NCBI GenBank assembly: GCA_029891345.1
Contig: CM057002.1
Span: forward strand, 17,854,295-17,918,294
Reading direction: 5' to 3'
Length of the DNA stretch: 64,000 bases
Source of the DNA: Dryococelus australis
Lineage: Eukaryota > Arthropoda > Insecta > Phasmatodea > Phasmatidae
Below the pieces are notes generated by a model that saw only the letters and a program-made list of their open reading frames with translations, was not told the DNA's origin and did not search any database. Shown piece after piece: positions 47,116-56,981 of the stretch; within the stretch, counting starts at the first letter, position 1; each line of letters opens with the position of its first letter. The translations under genes and the position numbers were made by a program.

Positions 47116-47488
47116 GCATTCCTTCGGCAGGGTAAGCAGTCGTTCTGTTTGCTTCCTCCAGTCGTACATTTTCCCTTGTACAGTGGATGAAAGTGTTCGG
47201 GGAAAACGGGAGTTTTCCTATAATTTGTAATATATCTCAAAACAATATTCAGTTTAATTATTATTGCATTCATTTCGTTTCCGTTTTTATAACTAATGTT
47301 AGGTACCTATTAAAAATGGTAAATACATGTGGAGGGTAAGCAAAGTTGGAAGTAGCGCTTGTTACTAGAAATCGCTTACCCTGTAAAACAACTCACTACA
47401 CGCCACTGCAGAGTGGAGTCGTGGAGGAACAGAGTGTGAAACAGAAACGCAGTGTGAAATCGCGCTCTTTCCTTTCCCCAGCGGACCG

Positions 47489-47672
47489 CGGCGGTGTAAT
47501 AGTTAGACTGCTCGCCTCCCACCTGTGCGAACCGGGTTCGCTCCCGGATATTCGCATGTGGGGATCGTACCGGACAGTGCCGTTGGTCGCCGGGTTTTCT
47601 CGGGGGATATTCCGTTTTCCCCGCCCTTACATTCCGGCGCTGCTCCATACTCACCTCACTTTACCCTCGTAG
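47489..47672 (+). mobile_element. tRNA-derived SINE joined to a MITE
   Basis: The head is GGACCGCGGCGGTGTAATAG and the box B region GAACCGGGTTCGCTCCCGG. The body runs to CACCTCACTTTACCCTCGTA. The terminal CTCAAGACC block is missing and the sequence passes straight into family A MITE interior at about 47678. Confidence 0.8.
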
Positions 47673-47677
47673 TCTCT

Positions 47678-48006
47678 ATGTGCGAAGGAAAGTTGGTAAC
47701 GCGGCAAGGGAAGTAGTTCAAAGTCTTCACGTTGAAATAATAGCGTTAAGTCAACATTTGTGAATTCTGAAATTATTTGTTTTGCTTTCTGGTTTTCTAA
47801 TGTATACTAGGTTGGGAAATGAAGGAATTTGTAAAGTATTTAATTTTTTTTAAATAATTGCACAATTTCACTTGACCGACGCATGGATAAAGATACCAGG
47901 CCCGTTGCAGTGTTAGTTGTACACATAGTGGGAGAATATGCAGACTGCATACAAGGAGATCTGAAGCAGTGCTTTCAAAAGTGTTCGGTTTATCGTGAAC
48001 ATCCTA
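47678..48006 (-). mobile_element. Family A MITE (reverse), left end missing
   Basis: The interior from AAAGTTGGTAACGCGGCAAG to the right end TTTATCGTGAACATCCTA, next to TA, matches other reverse copies. The left TIR and ~70 bp are replaced by the SINE at 47489. Confidence 0.8.
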
Positions 48007-48219
48007 TAACAGAAATACATTATAAAAATGCATTAGAGGTAATCTACAGCATCGACTTATCTCGGTAGAAAATAAATCAATGTGAGTGACAATTTACTCT
48101 CATTCTGGTTCCCTTTACTAAATGTAGGAAGGGGCAATGTATATATTGTCCCTCTCCCCAAGTTGTTACGTCACAGCCTCTGACTAACAGAGTACGGTTG
48201 ATAATTTTGAGTTGAAGGA

Positions 48220-48425
48220 TTTGGGTGGCTCTTAACAACGAGGTCTTGAGCGTCGATGAGGGTGAATTGAGGTGAGAGTGGAGCAGCGCCGGAATGCAGG
48301 GGGGGAAATGGGAGATCCCCGAGAAACCCCGCCTACCAGCGGCATCGTCCGGCGCTATTCCCACGTGCGAAAGTCCGGGAATGACCCGGCCGGGGATTGA
48401 ACACGGTTCGCCTTGGTGGGATAAT
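48220..48425 (-). mobile_element. SINE (minus), head truncated
   Basis: It contains GGTGGCTCTTAACAACGAGG, CGCCGGAATGCAGG, GAGATCCCCGAGAAACCCCG and CCGGCCGGGGATTGA. It stops at the CCTTGGTGGGA position, about 45 bp short of the tRNA head. Confidence 0.85.
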
Positions 48426-48938
48426 GAACACAACTTCTAAATTATAGATGTATAACAGTACCACATCCTGGTCTCCAAACCAAGCGGCTGAGGAAGTGTT
48501 TCTTCGCCGCAACCAAGAGAAAGATAGAGAGAGATAGTGAGAGACAAAGAGACGGAGATTAATAGAGCAAGTGCGATTAAGTTGCCAGGTTCATCAAGAT
48601 TATTAAGCAGTAAGTCGTGTCCTCTCATGCGTACTAAAGAAGAGGTTGGGGAAGTTACAATTAAGCTGCGAGATTAAGTCGTCGATCAGATCCGTCTACC
48701 ACCGCGCTGCTGCACCAATCAAGCAATCGATTCCAAAATTTTAAAAGACCCCAGGATTAAGACGACTTCCAAGTAAAAGTTTTAATTCCTGCAAGGTCAC
48801 GCCAGAACGTTAAGAAGTACCGTGCCATGACCTTCACACAATTGGAGATGCACTCGTTTTTGCGGATTCCTAGCAAATTATATCGGTGTCCCGAATTCAG
48901 GTTTACACTCTTCGAAAGGAAATAACAGAGGCACTGTT

Positions 48939-49004
48939 AAAGACAGTATTAAAGACAGTATTAAAGACAGTATTAAAGACATTATTAAAGACAGTATTAA
49001 AGGG
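48939..49004. repeat. 12-bp tandem repeat, ~5.5 copies
   Basis: The unit TTAAAGACAGTA repeats with one CATTA variant. It is open in one frame (LKTV repeats), but this is a by-product. Confidence 0.95.
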
Positions 49005-49082
49005 ATGTTTGTATTTGACGCTATATGAGCAACGTTGGGTGTGCGTGAACTTTACTAGAAATGTTCAAATAAAATCAACTCG

Positions 49083-49135
49083 AGCGGGGAGTGAACCCAG
49101 GACGAGGCAACGCTCTCCGACTGACGGGCTTTCCA
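49083..49135 (-). tRNA. tRNA-like relic (minus)
   Basis: On the minus strand CGTCAGTCGGAGAGCG (box A-like) is followed by CCTGGGTTCACTCCCCGC (box B-like). It sits just left of the SINE at 49180 and may be a separate SINE head. Confidence 0.35.
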
Positions 49136-49179
49136 GCTGGGACTCGAAGGTGCCCGTGATCCCCGGACATGACATGAAA

Positions 49180-49372
49180 TACCCTAGGACGGAGCGGCGC
49201 TGGAATGCAAGGGCGTGGTAAATAGGAGTACCCCGAGAAAACCCTCCGGCAAGCGGCATCGCCCAGCACGACTCCCACATGCGAAAATCCGGGAGTGAAC
49301 CCGTCGAGTATCGAACCCAGATCGCCGTGGTGGGAAGCGAACGGCGCGCTAGCCACTGCGCCACCGCTGCCC
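49180..49372 (-). mobile_element. SINE (minus)
   Basis: The minus-strand head is GGGGCAGCGGTGGCGCAGTG, with box B around GGTTCGATACTCGACGGG. The body runs to CGGAGCGGCGCTGGAATGCA on the plus strand; the last ~40 bp of the SINE are missing. Confidence 0.85.
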
Positions 49373-49518
49373 CAAAAGTTCAAATGTTCAATGGCAAGAC
49401 ATCGTCTGCAAAGCTGTAGAACAGAACGACATAAAAGTATCTACGGTTTCCGTGGGAGTTCATTTACAGGCGGTCACAATTTCGTTTCTCTTTGCACCCA
49501 GTATCCTTGCCTGGCCTA

Positions 49519-49686
49519 CACTGTGTTATTCAGAGTTCCGCACAGATAAAAATCTAGTAGTGATAAATCTGGAGGTCTGGGTAGATAATCAGCCCTTGCT
49601 CGTCGGCACTGTACGTCTTAATGATAATTAGGTGGTGCAGCGTCCTGTTGTAAAGAGAACAACAGGCGATGTGTTTTCTTTCTATA
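49519..49686 (-). pseudogene. Transposase remnant (minus), Tc1/mariner-type
   Basis: The minus strand reads QQDAAPPNYH, stop, DVQCRRARADYLPRPPDLSL, then LDFYLCGTLNNTV. These match the second catalytic Asp block (QQDGAPPHYH-type) and the third-acid block (PPDLSPLDFFLWG-type) of mariner-like transposases. Both acids are present, but a stop and shortened spacing make it dead. No TIRs were recognised around it. Confidence 0.7.
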
Positions 49687-49921
49687 GGCTGTTCGCAGTA
49701 AAGTGAGCACTTTTTAAGGCCCTTCTAAATTTTTCCTTTCATCTCATTTCCACCTTCCTGCTGTTTTTCAGTATAACGTTGCTATGTAACCAATAAACAG
49801 AGTGAATACATTCCACCACCCTCAAAATTTAAAGTCTGAGGGTGCAATAAGATACATTTATTAGTGATTAATACCTGTCGGAAGGGCCTTATAAAGTGCT
49901 CACTTTACCGTGAACAGCATA
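49685..49921 (+). mobile_element. Short family A MITE
   Basis: It starts TAGGCTGTTCGCAGTAAAGT, ends TTTACCGTGAACAGCATA, and has TA flanks. The right-hand TA (49922-49923) is also the left TA of the next MITE. Confidence 0.9.
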
Positions 49922-49923
49922 TA

Positions 49924-50229
49924 TAGGCTGCTCACGGTAATATGAGCACTTTTGAAAGACCTGCTTAAGATCTACTTGCATGCACGTTGTGTATTCTTCC
50001 GCCTTATGTAAAATTAACGTTGACATGGGCCTCATTGCTTTATTCATGCGTCGCTCAAGTAAAACTTCGAAATAATTATAAAAGTAAATATTTTAGAAGT
50101 CTGCTCTGATTATTACACTTCGATGGATTAAGAAACAGAAAGCAAAAGAAATAACTCAAGTTATCACAAATGGATATGTAACACTTTTTATACTACTTAA
50201 ATATACGGCACTATATTCCATCCACCCGG
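49924..50229 (+). mobile_element. Family A MITE, right end missing
   Basis: It starts TAGGCTGCTCACGGTAATAT with normal interior to ACTATATTCCATCCAC, then stops where the next copy begins. It lacks about 130 bp of the right side. Confidence 0.85.
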
Positions 50230-50231
50230 TA

Positions 50232-50654
50232 TAAGCTGTTCACGGTAAAATGAGCACTTTTGAAAGCTCTGATTAAGATCTATTCGTACGCACGTTATGT
50301 ATTCTTCCGCCTTAGGTAAAATTAATATTGCCATGGGCCTCGTCAATTTATTTATGCGTCGGCCGAGTAGAACTGTGAAATTTTTAGGAAGGTAAATATT
50401 TTATAAATTTGCTCATTTTCACACTACGATGCATAAAAAAAAACAGAAAACAATATAAATAATTTACGTTATTACAAATGGTTACCTAACACTTTTTATT
50501 CAACGTTAAAACGTGGCACTACTTTCCGTCCATCGTTACCAACTTTATTGGGCAAATGTCACTCAACGCACCCATTAAAATATACTCTTTCAGGTGCAGT
50601 GACTTTTTTTCTGAGGCCCATTTCAAAAGTGTTCACTTTAACTCGAACAGACTT
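50232..50654 (+). mobile_element. Family A MITE (~420 bp)
   Basis: It starts TAAGCTGTTCACGGTAAAAT and ends TTTAACTCGAACAGACTT next to TA. It is a complete copy in the same orientation as the two MITEs to its left. Confidence 0.88.
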
Positions 50655-50912
50655 TAATATGTTTGTTGTCGTTTAACCGTACACAACACATCCACGAAGT
50701 TCGTCACGCATATCTGGGAAGTTTTCATTCATATTGTGAAGAAACATGGGAACGTAGGACCTCCACGTTACTTGATTTACTGACACCTGACCCGAGCACA
50801 ACTTGCTGCGGGAACATGTGAATGTATGCAGCACAGCTATCCCCCACCCCCACCACCACCTCCCCTTACCCATCATCCCTTACTTTGTCCATCGTAATCC
50901 TCTTTCTGCTAC

Positions 50913-51085
50913 AGGGGCCGCGGTAGTGTTGTGGTTAAGCTACTCACCTTCCACCGAGACGAACCAGGTTTGACTGGAGGGGTCGCACCCGGATTTTCGC
51001 ATGTGGGAATTATGCCGGGCTATGTCCCATTTCCTCCGCTTTTGTATTCCGATTCTGCTCTATACTCACCTCGCTTTGCCCTCAA
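50913..51085 (+). mobile_element. SINE, 3' truncated
   Basis: The head is GGGGCCGCGGTAGTGTTGTG and the body continues through CGGATTTTCGCATGTGGGAA to CTCACCTCGCTTTGCCCTCA. The terminal block is missing and the box B region carries small changes. Confidence 0.85.
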
Positions 51086-51224
51086 CGGAGTCTTAAAGCT
51101 ACGATCTTTCATTTCTACAAATTGTTTTTACTTTGTAGTCTAATGCTTTCAACATAAAAAAACAGTATAATTTTAACTAATTATTAAATAAACAAAATTT
51201 TCGAGGACAGTGGCCTTAGCGGCC

Positions 51225-51420
51225 CCGCCTACCAAGCCGGTAGTCGCGAACTTCAATGGGGAATTAATGTTAAATTCCCTCTCATTGCGCCAATTTTAAA
51301 GATAACTTTTTCAAACAAAAAGTATTCTACGTGAAATTTCTTAAGGAATGATGCTACGTTAAAATATTTTGCCATTTTTTTGTTTAATATATATATATTT
51401 TATAAAATGTTAATATTGAA
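51225..51420 (+). repeat. Dispersed repeat, copy 2 of 2
   Basis: It corresponds to 44740-44935 (CCTACCAAG, AAAAGTATTCTACGTGAAAT, TTTGTTTAATAT). It abuts the LINE remnant on its right. Confidence 0.5.
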
Positions 51421-51484
51421 ATTTACATATAAGAAATTCTAAATCTCAAAACTGCCTATATATGGAAGGATCCCCTCAGTACCT

Positions 51485-52005
51485 GTGAAAACTCGATTCG
51501 GAGAAATTTCTCAAGTAACTAAATTCAGGTACCTAGGAGAAAACATTCAACATTCAGGATTATATCGCAAAGCAAACAACGAGAGAATATATATGTTACA
51601 AGAAGCTAATAGAATCACCTTGAACAGATATAAAAAAACGTCAATATCCCGAAATGCAAAACTAAGACACTACAAAACAGTAATCAAACCGGAGGCATTA
51701 TACGCATCGGAAACTTTGATTATTGGGGGGGGGGGGGGTCACTAATTAAAGATATTGAAAAGCAAGAACGAAAAATTTGAAGGAAATCTCATGAACTCTA
51801 TCAACATTCTGAGAACATTTCAGACACTTTCAGAAAAATACGACTGAAATTCTACGGTCACATTGTCAGAATGAACAATAACAGACTGACCAAGAGAATT
51901 CTCAACCTTGCCATCTCAATTAAAGTGAAGAACAATTGGCTGCGTTAAATCGAAAGAGACCTCCAGGAAATGGCCTTGAGACCACGAGCCGCCCAAATCT
52001 CTACA
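51485..52005 (+). pseudogene. LINE reverse transcriptase C-terminal remnant
   Basis: The first part reads QVTKFRYLGENIQHSG, then KLRHYKTVIKPEALYASETL, the FKYLG and Y-SET landmarks near the end of non-LTR reverse transcriptases. After a G-run (about 51725-51737) the frame changes: DIEKQERKI, stop, then RLKFYGHIVRMNNNRLTKRI, NNWLR, stop, IERDLQEM. The FYGHI-RM and W--EIERDL landmarks are typical of the C-terminal tail of such ORF2 proteins. At least one frameshift and several stops are present. The clade is not resolved. Confidence 0.75.
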
Positions 52006-54640
52006 TTCTCCGCTCTACCTTCTGTACCAGGCCTTTTCTTCGCATCACGCTCAGTTCCGTCCCTCTCAGACTTCTCACGATATCGTGTCATTGTTACACG
52101 TGAAGGTGGCGTAGTATCGAATTCTGCCATCCATCTTCTCTGAAATTGAAGTGGAGCTGCTCGTCGTTGCATACGGAAATTACAACAGCAGGATTGCTAC
52201 GCATGCTCCCACACATCTCCTTTAATCCCATTAGTTTGTCTTTACTTGTCTCTCTACTATTCACTCACAAAGAGTGTCAACGTTAATTTGTGAAACTCCG
52301 CGTATGCAAAAGTTGAACAATATAACACGCAATCGAGTCCCAAGGATTGAATCTCAGATGCCACTTTGAATTCCCACCCTGCCTTCACTTCCTCTCAAGA
52401 GCGTTACAAGTTCAGAAAATATTTTCTTCATTTCAAGCGAATTACATAATTTTTTTATTTGTTAAGTAAAATAAGAAGAGTGTGGAAAAATTAAAATAAC
52501 GAAGAAAAATTACTTTAAAAAAATGAATAAAGCAGCTATAATAACTTAAAATTTATTTATTTATTTTTTTTTCGCACAAATCTCAAAACTGAATAGTTTA
52601 AAGGCGGATTCCCACCCGTCATCTTGGATTTATCGCTTTTTTCGCCAAAGCTTCTATTTTAGAAGGTGTATTGAAATTTCCCGCACGACATACCGTAAAT
52701 AACAGCTTCCCGGACTTTATCGGACTGCCACAGTGTCGCAACGTTTATTAATTTTGAACTGGTAAATGTCGAGGCGAAACGCGAGATTATTTCTTGCGAA
52801 CGTTTACAAAGGCGACGATATCAAGAGTAATCAAAAAATACTGACCTCAGACAACGCACTAGGCAATGCTCTGTGCTCTGTCGTTCCAAAAAAAAAAAAC
52901 ATGATACGAAACTGTATTTCCAGAGTATGGCAAAAATTCTGTAAATCCAAGATGGAGGGTAGAAATCAGCTTTAAGTTACCAACATGACTTGTGATATTT
53001 TACAATTGATTTAATAATTTTATGAAGTTGTAATTTACATAATGTCATAAAGCCATAACATGTTTATATCAATTTTAACAAATTATTTTCTTTTTCAATA
53101 TCGAGAATTTCACTTACTTGGAACGCTTATTTACAGAGACACTCGTTTAGGCTACATATCTCTTTCAGTTTCATTTCCTCTTTTTATTCTTGGAATTCTT
53201 GCATACGATTTGTAAAATTCGACAGTAGACACGTCACCCTGCAATACAGGAATAAAAACTGAACTGTGTAACAAATGTGATACAAAAATTATTTCGATTT
53301 TACGTTATTTTAATTGTAATACAATTATATATTAATAGAGCACGCGTATGAGCTGTAGGCTAAGGTAAATAGCAAAATAACCATAATTAAATTCAAAATT
53401 TTTATTCTTAAAACCTTAAATCAACAAGAAATAAAAGAATAAAAAATGCCAAGCGACATAGAATCATAAAGATGTAATGCATCTTTAAGTTTCTTATTCG
53501 ATAGTTTGGCCAGGCATTTGTTAATATTGTCAGCAAAACTATTTTCATACATTAAAACTTCTTAAGGCTGCATAGTTTCTGCATAATTATCCGTCAGACA
53601 ACATTTTCGTGAGCTTGTGCTCTAGGAATCAGAAAAAGTAAAGTAAAACAATGGTAACAAAAAATAGCCACCTCGCGAAATTAAAATTTACGAATGGCGA
53701 ATTGAATAATTACAAACGTTAACCAGTTACAAGTATGCAAATTGCGAGTAATTTTCTAAAAAATTTCACACGTAAGAAAAACAGAAAGAATTTTTGTAGA
53801 GAAATTCTTAACTTATCTTGAAGTAGTAGCAAATAACATCGAATTCTACTGACCTTTTAAGCTCTGCCAACCTTTGTATATGCTTAATCCTACGTCACGA
53901 AACATTAAAGACGCGTATTTTTTTTTTTTTTTTTTGTTTGAAAACCGTGGAAAAGAAGAAATTGATGTTATTAAAATTTATATTTGTGTAAAAAAAATTT
54001 ACCCATGTTTCAAATATAAATGATAATAAAGTACAAATGAGCCCGACATCCTGTAATCATGAGATGAGAAAGTACGGTTAATTAAGTATTCGTGTTGTGC
54101 ACGGACGGCTGAAAGTAAACAGGCCTGAGCAGCTTACGACTAGCGCATCCTGCGTAAGTAATTAGAATGCAAACGAGCTGAATGATAGAATAAGTAATCA
54201 GTTTGTATTGATCAGAACGGGGAAACTGGGCGAACTGCAAACTCGGTCGTGGGATCTTCCTACTGTCTCGCGGGCAGCTGTGAAATGTAAGTGAGACTGA
54301 TTATATTAATCAAGACACATGCATAGGTAAAAGAGATTGAGACAGAGCAGTCATCAATTATGTCTGCTAATGTTTTAAGCGACGAGCACTGAGCTATGGA
54401 CAGCCAGTACATATTTGATAATAACACCACAGCTCATAGGCGCCGTCTATAAGGAGGTTCAAGTGTTTTGCCCCCACCACGCTCAATATCTGTCAAGAGT
54501 AGACTTTGCCCCTCTAATATACTGGCAGGCATATCGTAAAAATATCGACTGAAAAAAAAAATTCTAATGAAATGAAGAAACACTGACAACAAAACAAAAG
54601 CATTAGAAGATAACAGACACAGAGAAAAAGGTTTCGTTGA
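52006..54640. other. AT-rich DNA, nothing recognised
   Basis: Frames such as 52766-52975 have no familiar motif. There is a T-run at about 53918-53935. No SINE or family A/B copy was seen. Confidence 0.4.
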
Positions 54641-55385
54641 ATCAAACAATATTTGTTTGGGGCAACCAAATTATTTGTTTGCATAGGGGTATTGCACTAT
54701 TTTGTTGCTAAAACCGAATTGTTTTGTTGTTCTCATTTGGTTGCCCCAAACTGTAAGATTTTGTTGGTGCAACTAAAGAATTGTTTGGTTACAAGTACAT
54801 TAAATATTTTGGGCCGATATTGAGAAACTTTTCAAGTTCGACCGAGTTTCGAACCTAGATCAGCTGCGTCCGAACGCTACGCCTTAGGGATCTCAGCTAA
54901 TATGACAGTTGACGACACCGGAAAGATTTTAAATATATATATTGCAAATATTGGACGATGTGTGCAAACAAATATTTCAAGTTTTACAGCTTCACTTGTC
55001 AGTTCTTGTTGCATTGTTTTATTAATGTGTGTATACGATTCTTAAGCATCAACAGATGCAATAGCAAACAAGGTTACTATCCTAATTGTGACAAAAAATA
55101 CAAACAAACTCTCGAGCTGTATTTTCGAACGAAGGCAGTCAAATGAGTGGCCAAACAAATATGCACAGTTGATTCAATAAAATATTTAGTAGACAGTCTT
55201 TTTTTTTTTTTTTTTTTTTTGGCTCAACACTGATATTTTGTTTATCCAAACACATTTGTTGATAGACGAACAAAAGTAATTTTGTTGCTTTTCAAATTTT
55301 GTTTGCTCAACAATATATTTTGTTAGGGCAACTAAATATATATTTGGCTATATACAAACAAGTATCTTGTTCGATTTTCTCTCAG
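54641..55385. repeat. Two clusters of an ATTTTGTTG-like word
   Basis: In 54641-54800 and again in 55230-55385 the word ATTTTGTTG or ATTTGTTTG recurs every ~20-30 bp. The left cluster includes a perfect 15-bp inverted pair, TTTGGGGCAACCAAA and TTTGGTTGCCCCAAA. Between the clusters are a tRNA-like relic and a T-run (55199-55220). The family is unknown. Confidence 0.5.
54834..54903 (-). tRNA. tRNA-like relic (minus)
   Basis: On the minus strand ATTAGCTGAGATCCCTAAGG (box A region) is followed by CTAGGTTCGAAACTCGG (box B region) at tRNA spacing. Stem pairing is incomplete. Confidence 0.4.
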
Positions 55386-55449
55386 TATGCTAGCAAAGAT
55401 AATGACATAAGGTTCGGACTTATTTTTCGTGCACAGAAATTAACGCTAA

Positions 55450-55965
55450 TGCCGGAATCATATAGCCCCGACGCGCACGACACGACGGCCAACAGCCAAT
55501 GAAATACAAGATAGATCGTCGTAAGCCTGACCGGTTCTGTCGCACGACCAGCAATTTTGGATTACAAATGATTTATATTCTTCGTCGTGTCGTGCGGCAC
55601 GACGCACAGAATATGCAACATTGCAAAACAAAATTTTATCGCAAGATTTCCCTACAATGCTAAATGCGCAGCTTAAAAGAAAGACAAATTAAAAATTACT
55701 GTATCTAACTCTTAAAAATAATAATGTTACCTTTGTATGCATTAGCGATACCAATTTGTCACTATTATGTATTACAAATTTCCCTCTTTCTCACCGCCTT
55801 TGAAGCTAAAGTTGCCGATCAGCGCCTTCTAAATAGTTAGGTTAAATGCCGAGAGCGCGGTGTCCATCGTGCTATAAATACAAGTAGTCATATTGAAATG
55901 TGTCGTGGTTGCGTTTTTGGTCGTGTCGTGCTGCGTTGGTCGGGGCTATGTGAGTCCGGCATTAA
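55450..55965. mobile_element. ~515-bp element with ~45-bp TIRs rich in CACGAC
   Basis: The left arm has TAATGCCGGAATCATATAGC then CCCGACGCGCACGACACGAC. The right arm on the minus strand has TAATGCCGGACTCACATAGC then CCCGACCAACGCAGCACGAC. CGTCGTG/CACGAC words recur inside each end (for example near 55515-55610), like subterminal transposase-binding motifs. It has no coding capacity, and the superfamily is not assigned. Confidence 0.65.
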
Positions 55966-56068
55966 ACTTTAAATGCATTTGTGTGAGATTCTTTAAAGTT
56001 GTGTAAAGTGTCTCGTTCTTTAGGTTTAGGGTAAGTCACCCAGCCTATGGGGAAACTAACTGCATCGC

Positions 56069-56503
56069 TATAGCTTATTCGCCGTTTCTTCACTCTTTTT
56101 AAATCAAAATTTTGAAAAACCATCCCGTGTATAACCTTTATGGTTGTTTTCTACATGTTTCACGTATTACAATTGTTTTATAGTTCTGGTAATATAGAAG
56201 TACATTTTTGTTTGTTAAAGAAAAACTAAACTTTTACATATATTTTATTTACAAATAATATTTCATTTATAATCAATATGAATAAAAACAGTGATAAAAT
56301 AGGTGGGTTGGTAACGCCTGGTAAGAAATAGTTCTCCTGCAAAATATTATTACACTGAGTGCGCATGAATGCGGTACGTAGTCCCTTTGGTGTAAGTTTC
56401 TAGACCCGGTCAAGCTTTGTTTGCAAGAGGCGGAGGAACACTCGTGGAAGTGAAACTTTAGCAGGGCTTCAGAAAAGTTGGAAGTAACCGTGAATGGACT
56501 ATA
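56069..56503 (+). mobile_element. Family B MITE, uninterrupted
   Basis: The left end is TATAGCTTATTCGCCGTTTC and the right end GGAAGTAACCGTGAATGGAC then TATA. It shows the empty site GTAACGCCTGGTAAGAAATA where family A copies sit in two other family B elements. It is the best reference copy. Confidence 0.75.
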
Positions 56504-56556
56504 AATGGTGATCCAGGAGTGTTCTGGAGCTGGAGAACCAGCTGGAGCGGTTACTA

Positions 56557-56981
56557 TAAGCTATTCACGGTGAAATGAGCACTTTTGAAACCCCTGCTTA
56601 AGAGCTACCTGTATGGACATTGTGTATTCTTCCGTCTTATGCAAAATTAACATTGCCTTTGGCCTCATCACATTATTCACGCATCGGTCAAATGAATCTG
56701 TGAAATTATTAGAAAAATATCTATTTTACAAATTTGCTCATTTTTTTTCACTTCGATGCATTGAAACAAATATAAACCTAAATAATTGATTTTAAGTTAT
56801 CATAAATCGTTTCCGAAAACTTTTTATACGACGTTAAGATTGAGAACTTGTTTCCATCGATCGTTACCAACCTTACTGGATGGATGTCACTCGGTAAGAC
56901 CGTCAAAATATATGCAGGCAAGGGCAGTGACTTTTCTCTATGGTTTATTTCAGAAGTTCTCACTTTATCGTGAACAGCCTC
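56557..56981 (+). mobile_element. Family A MITE (~425 bp)
   Basis: It starts TAAGCTATTCACGGTGAAAT and ends TTTATCGTGAACAGCCTC with TA flanks. It is complete, with moderate divergence in the interior. Confidence 0.88.
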
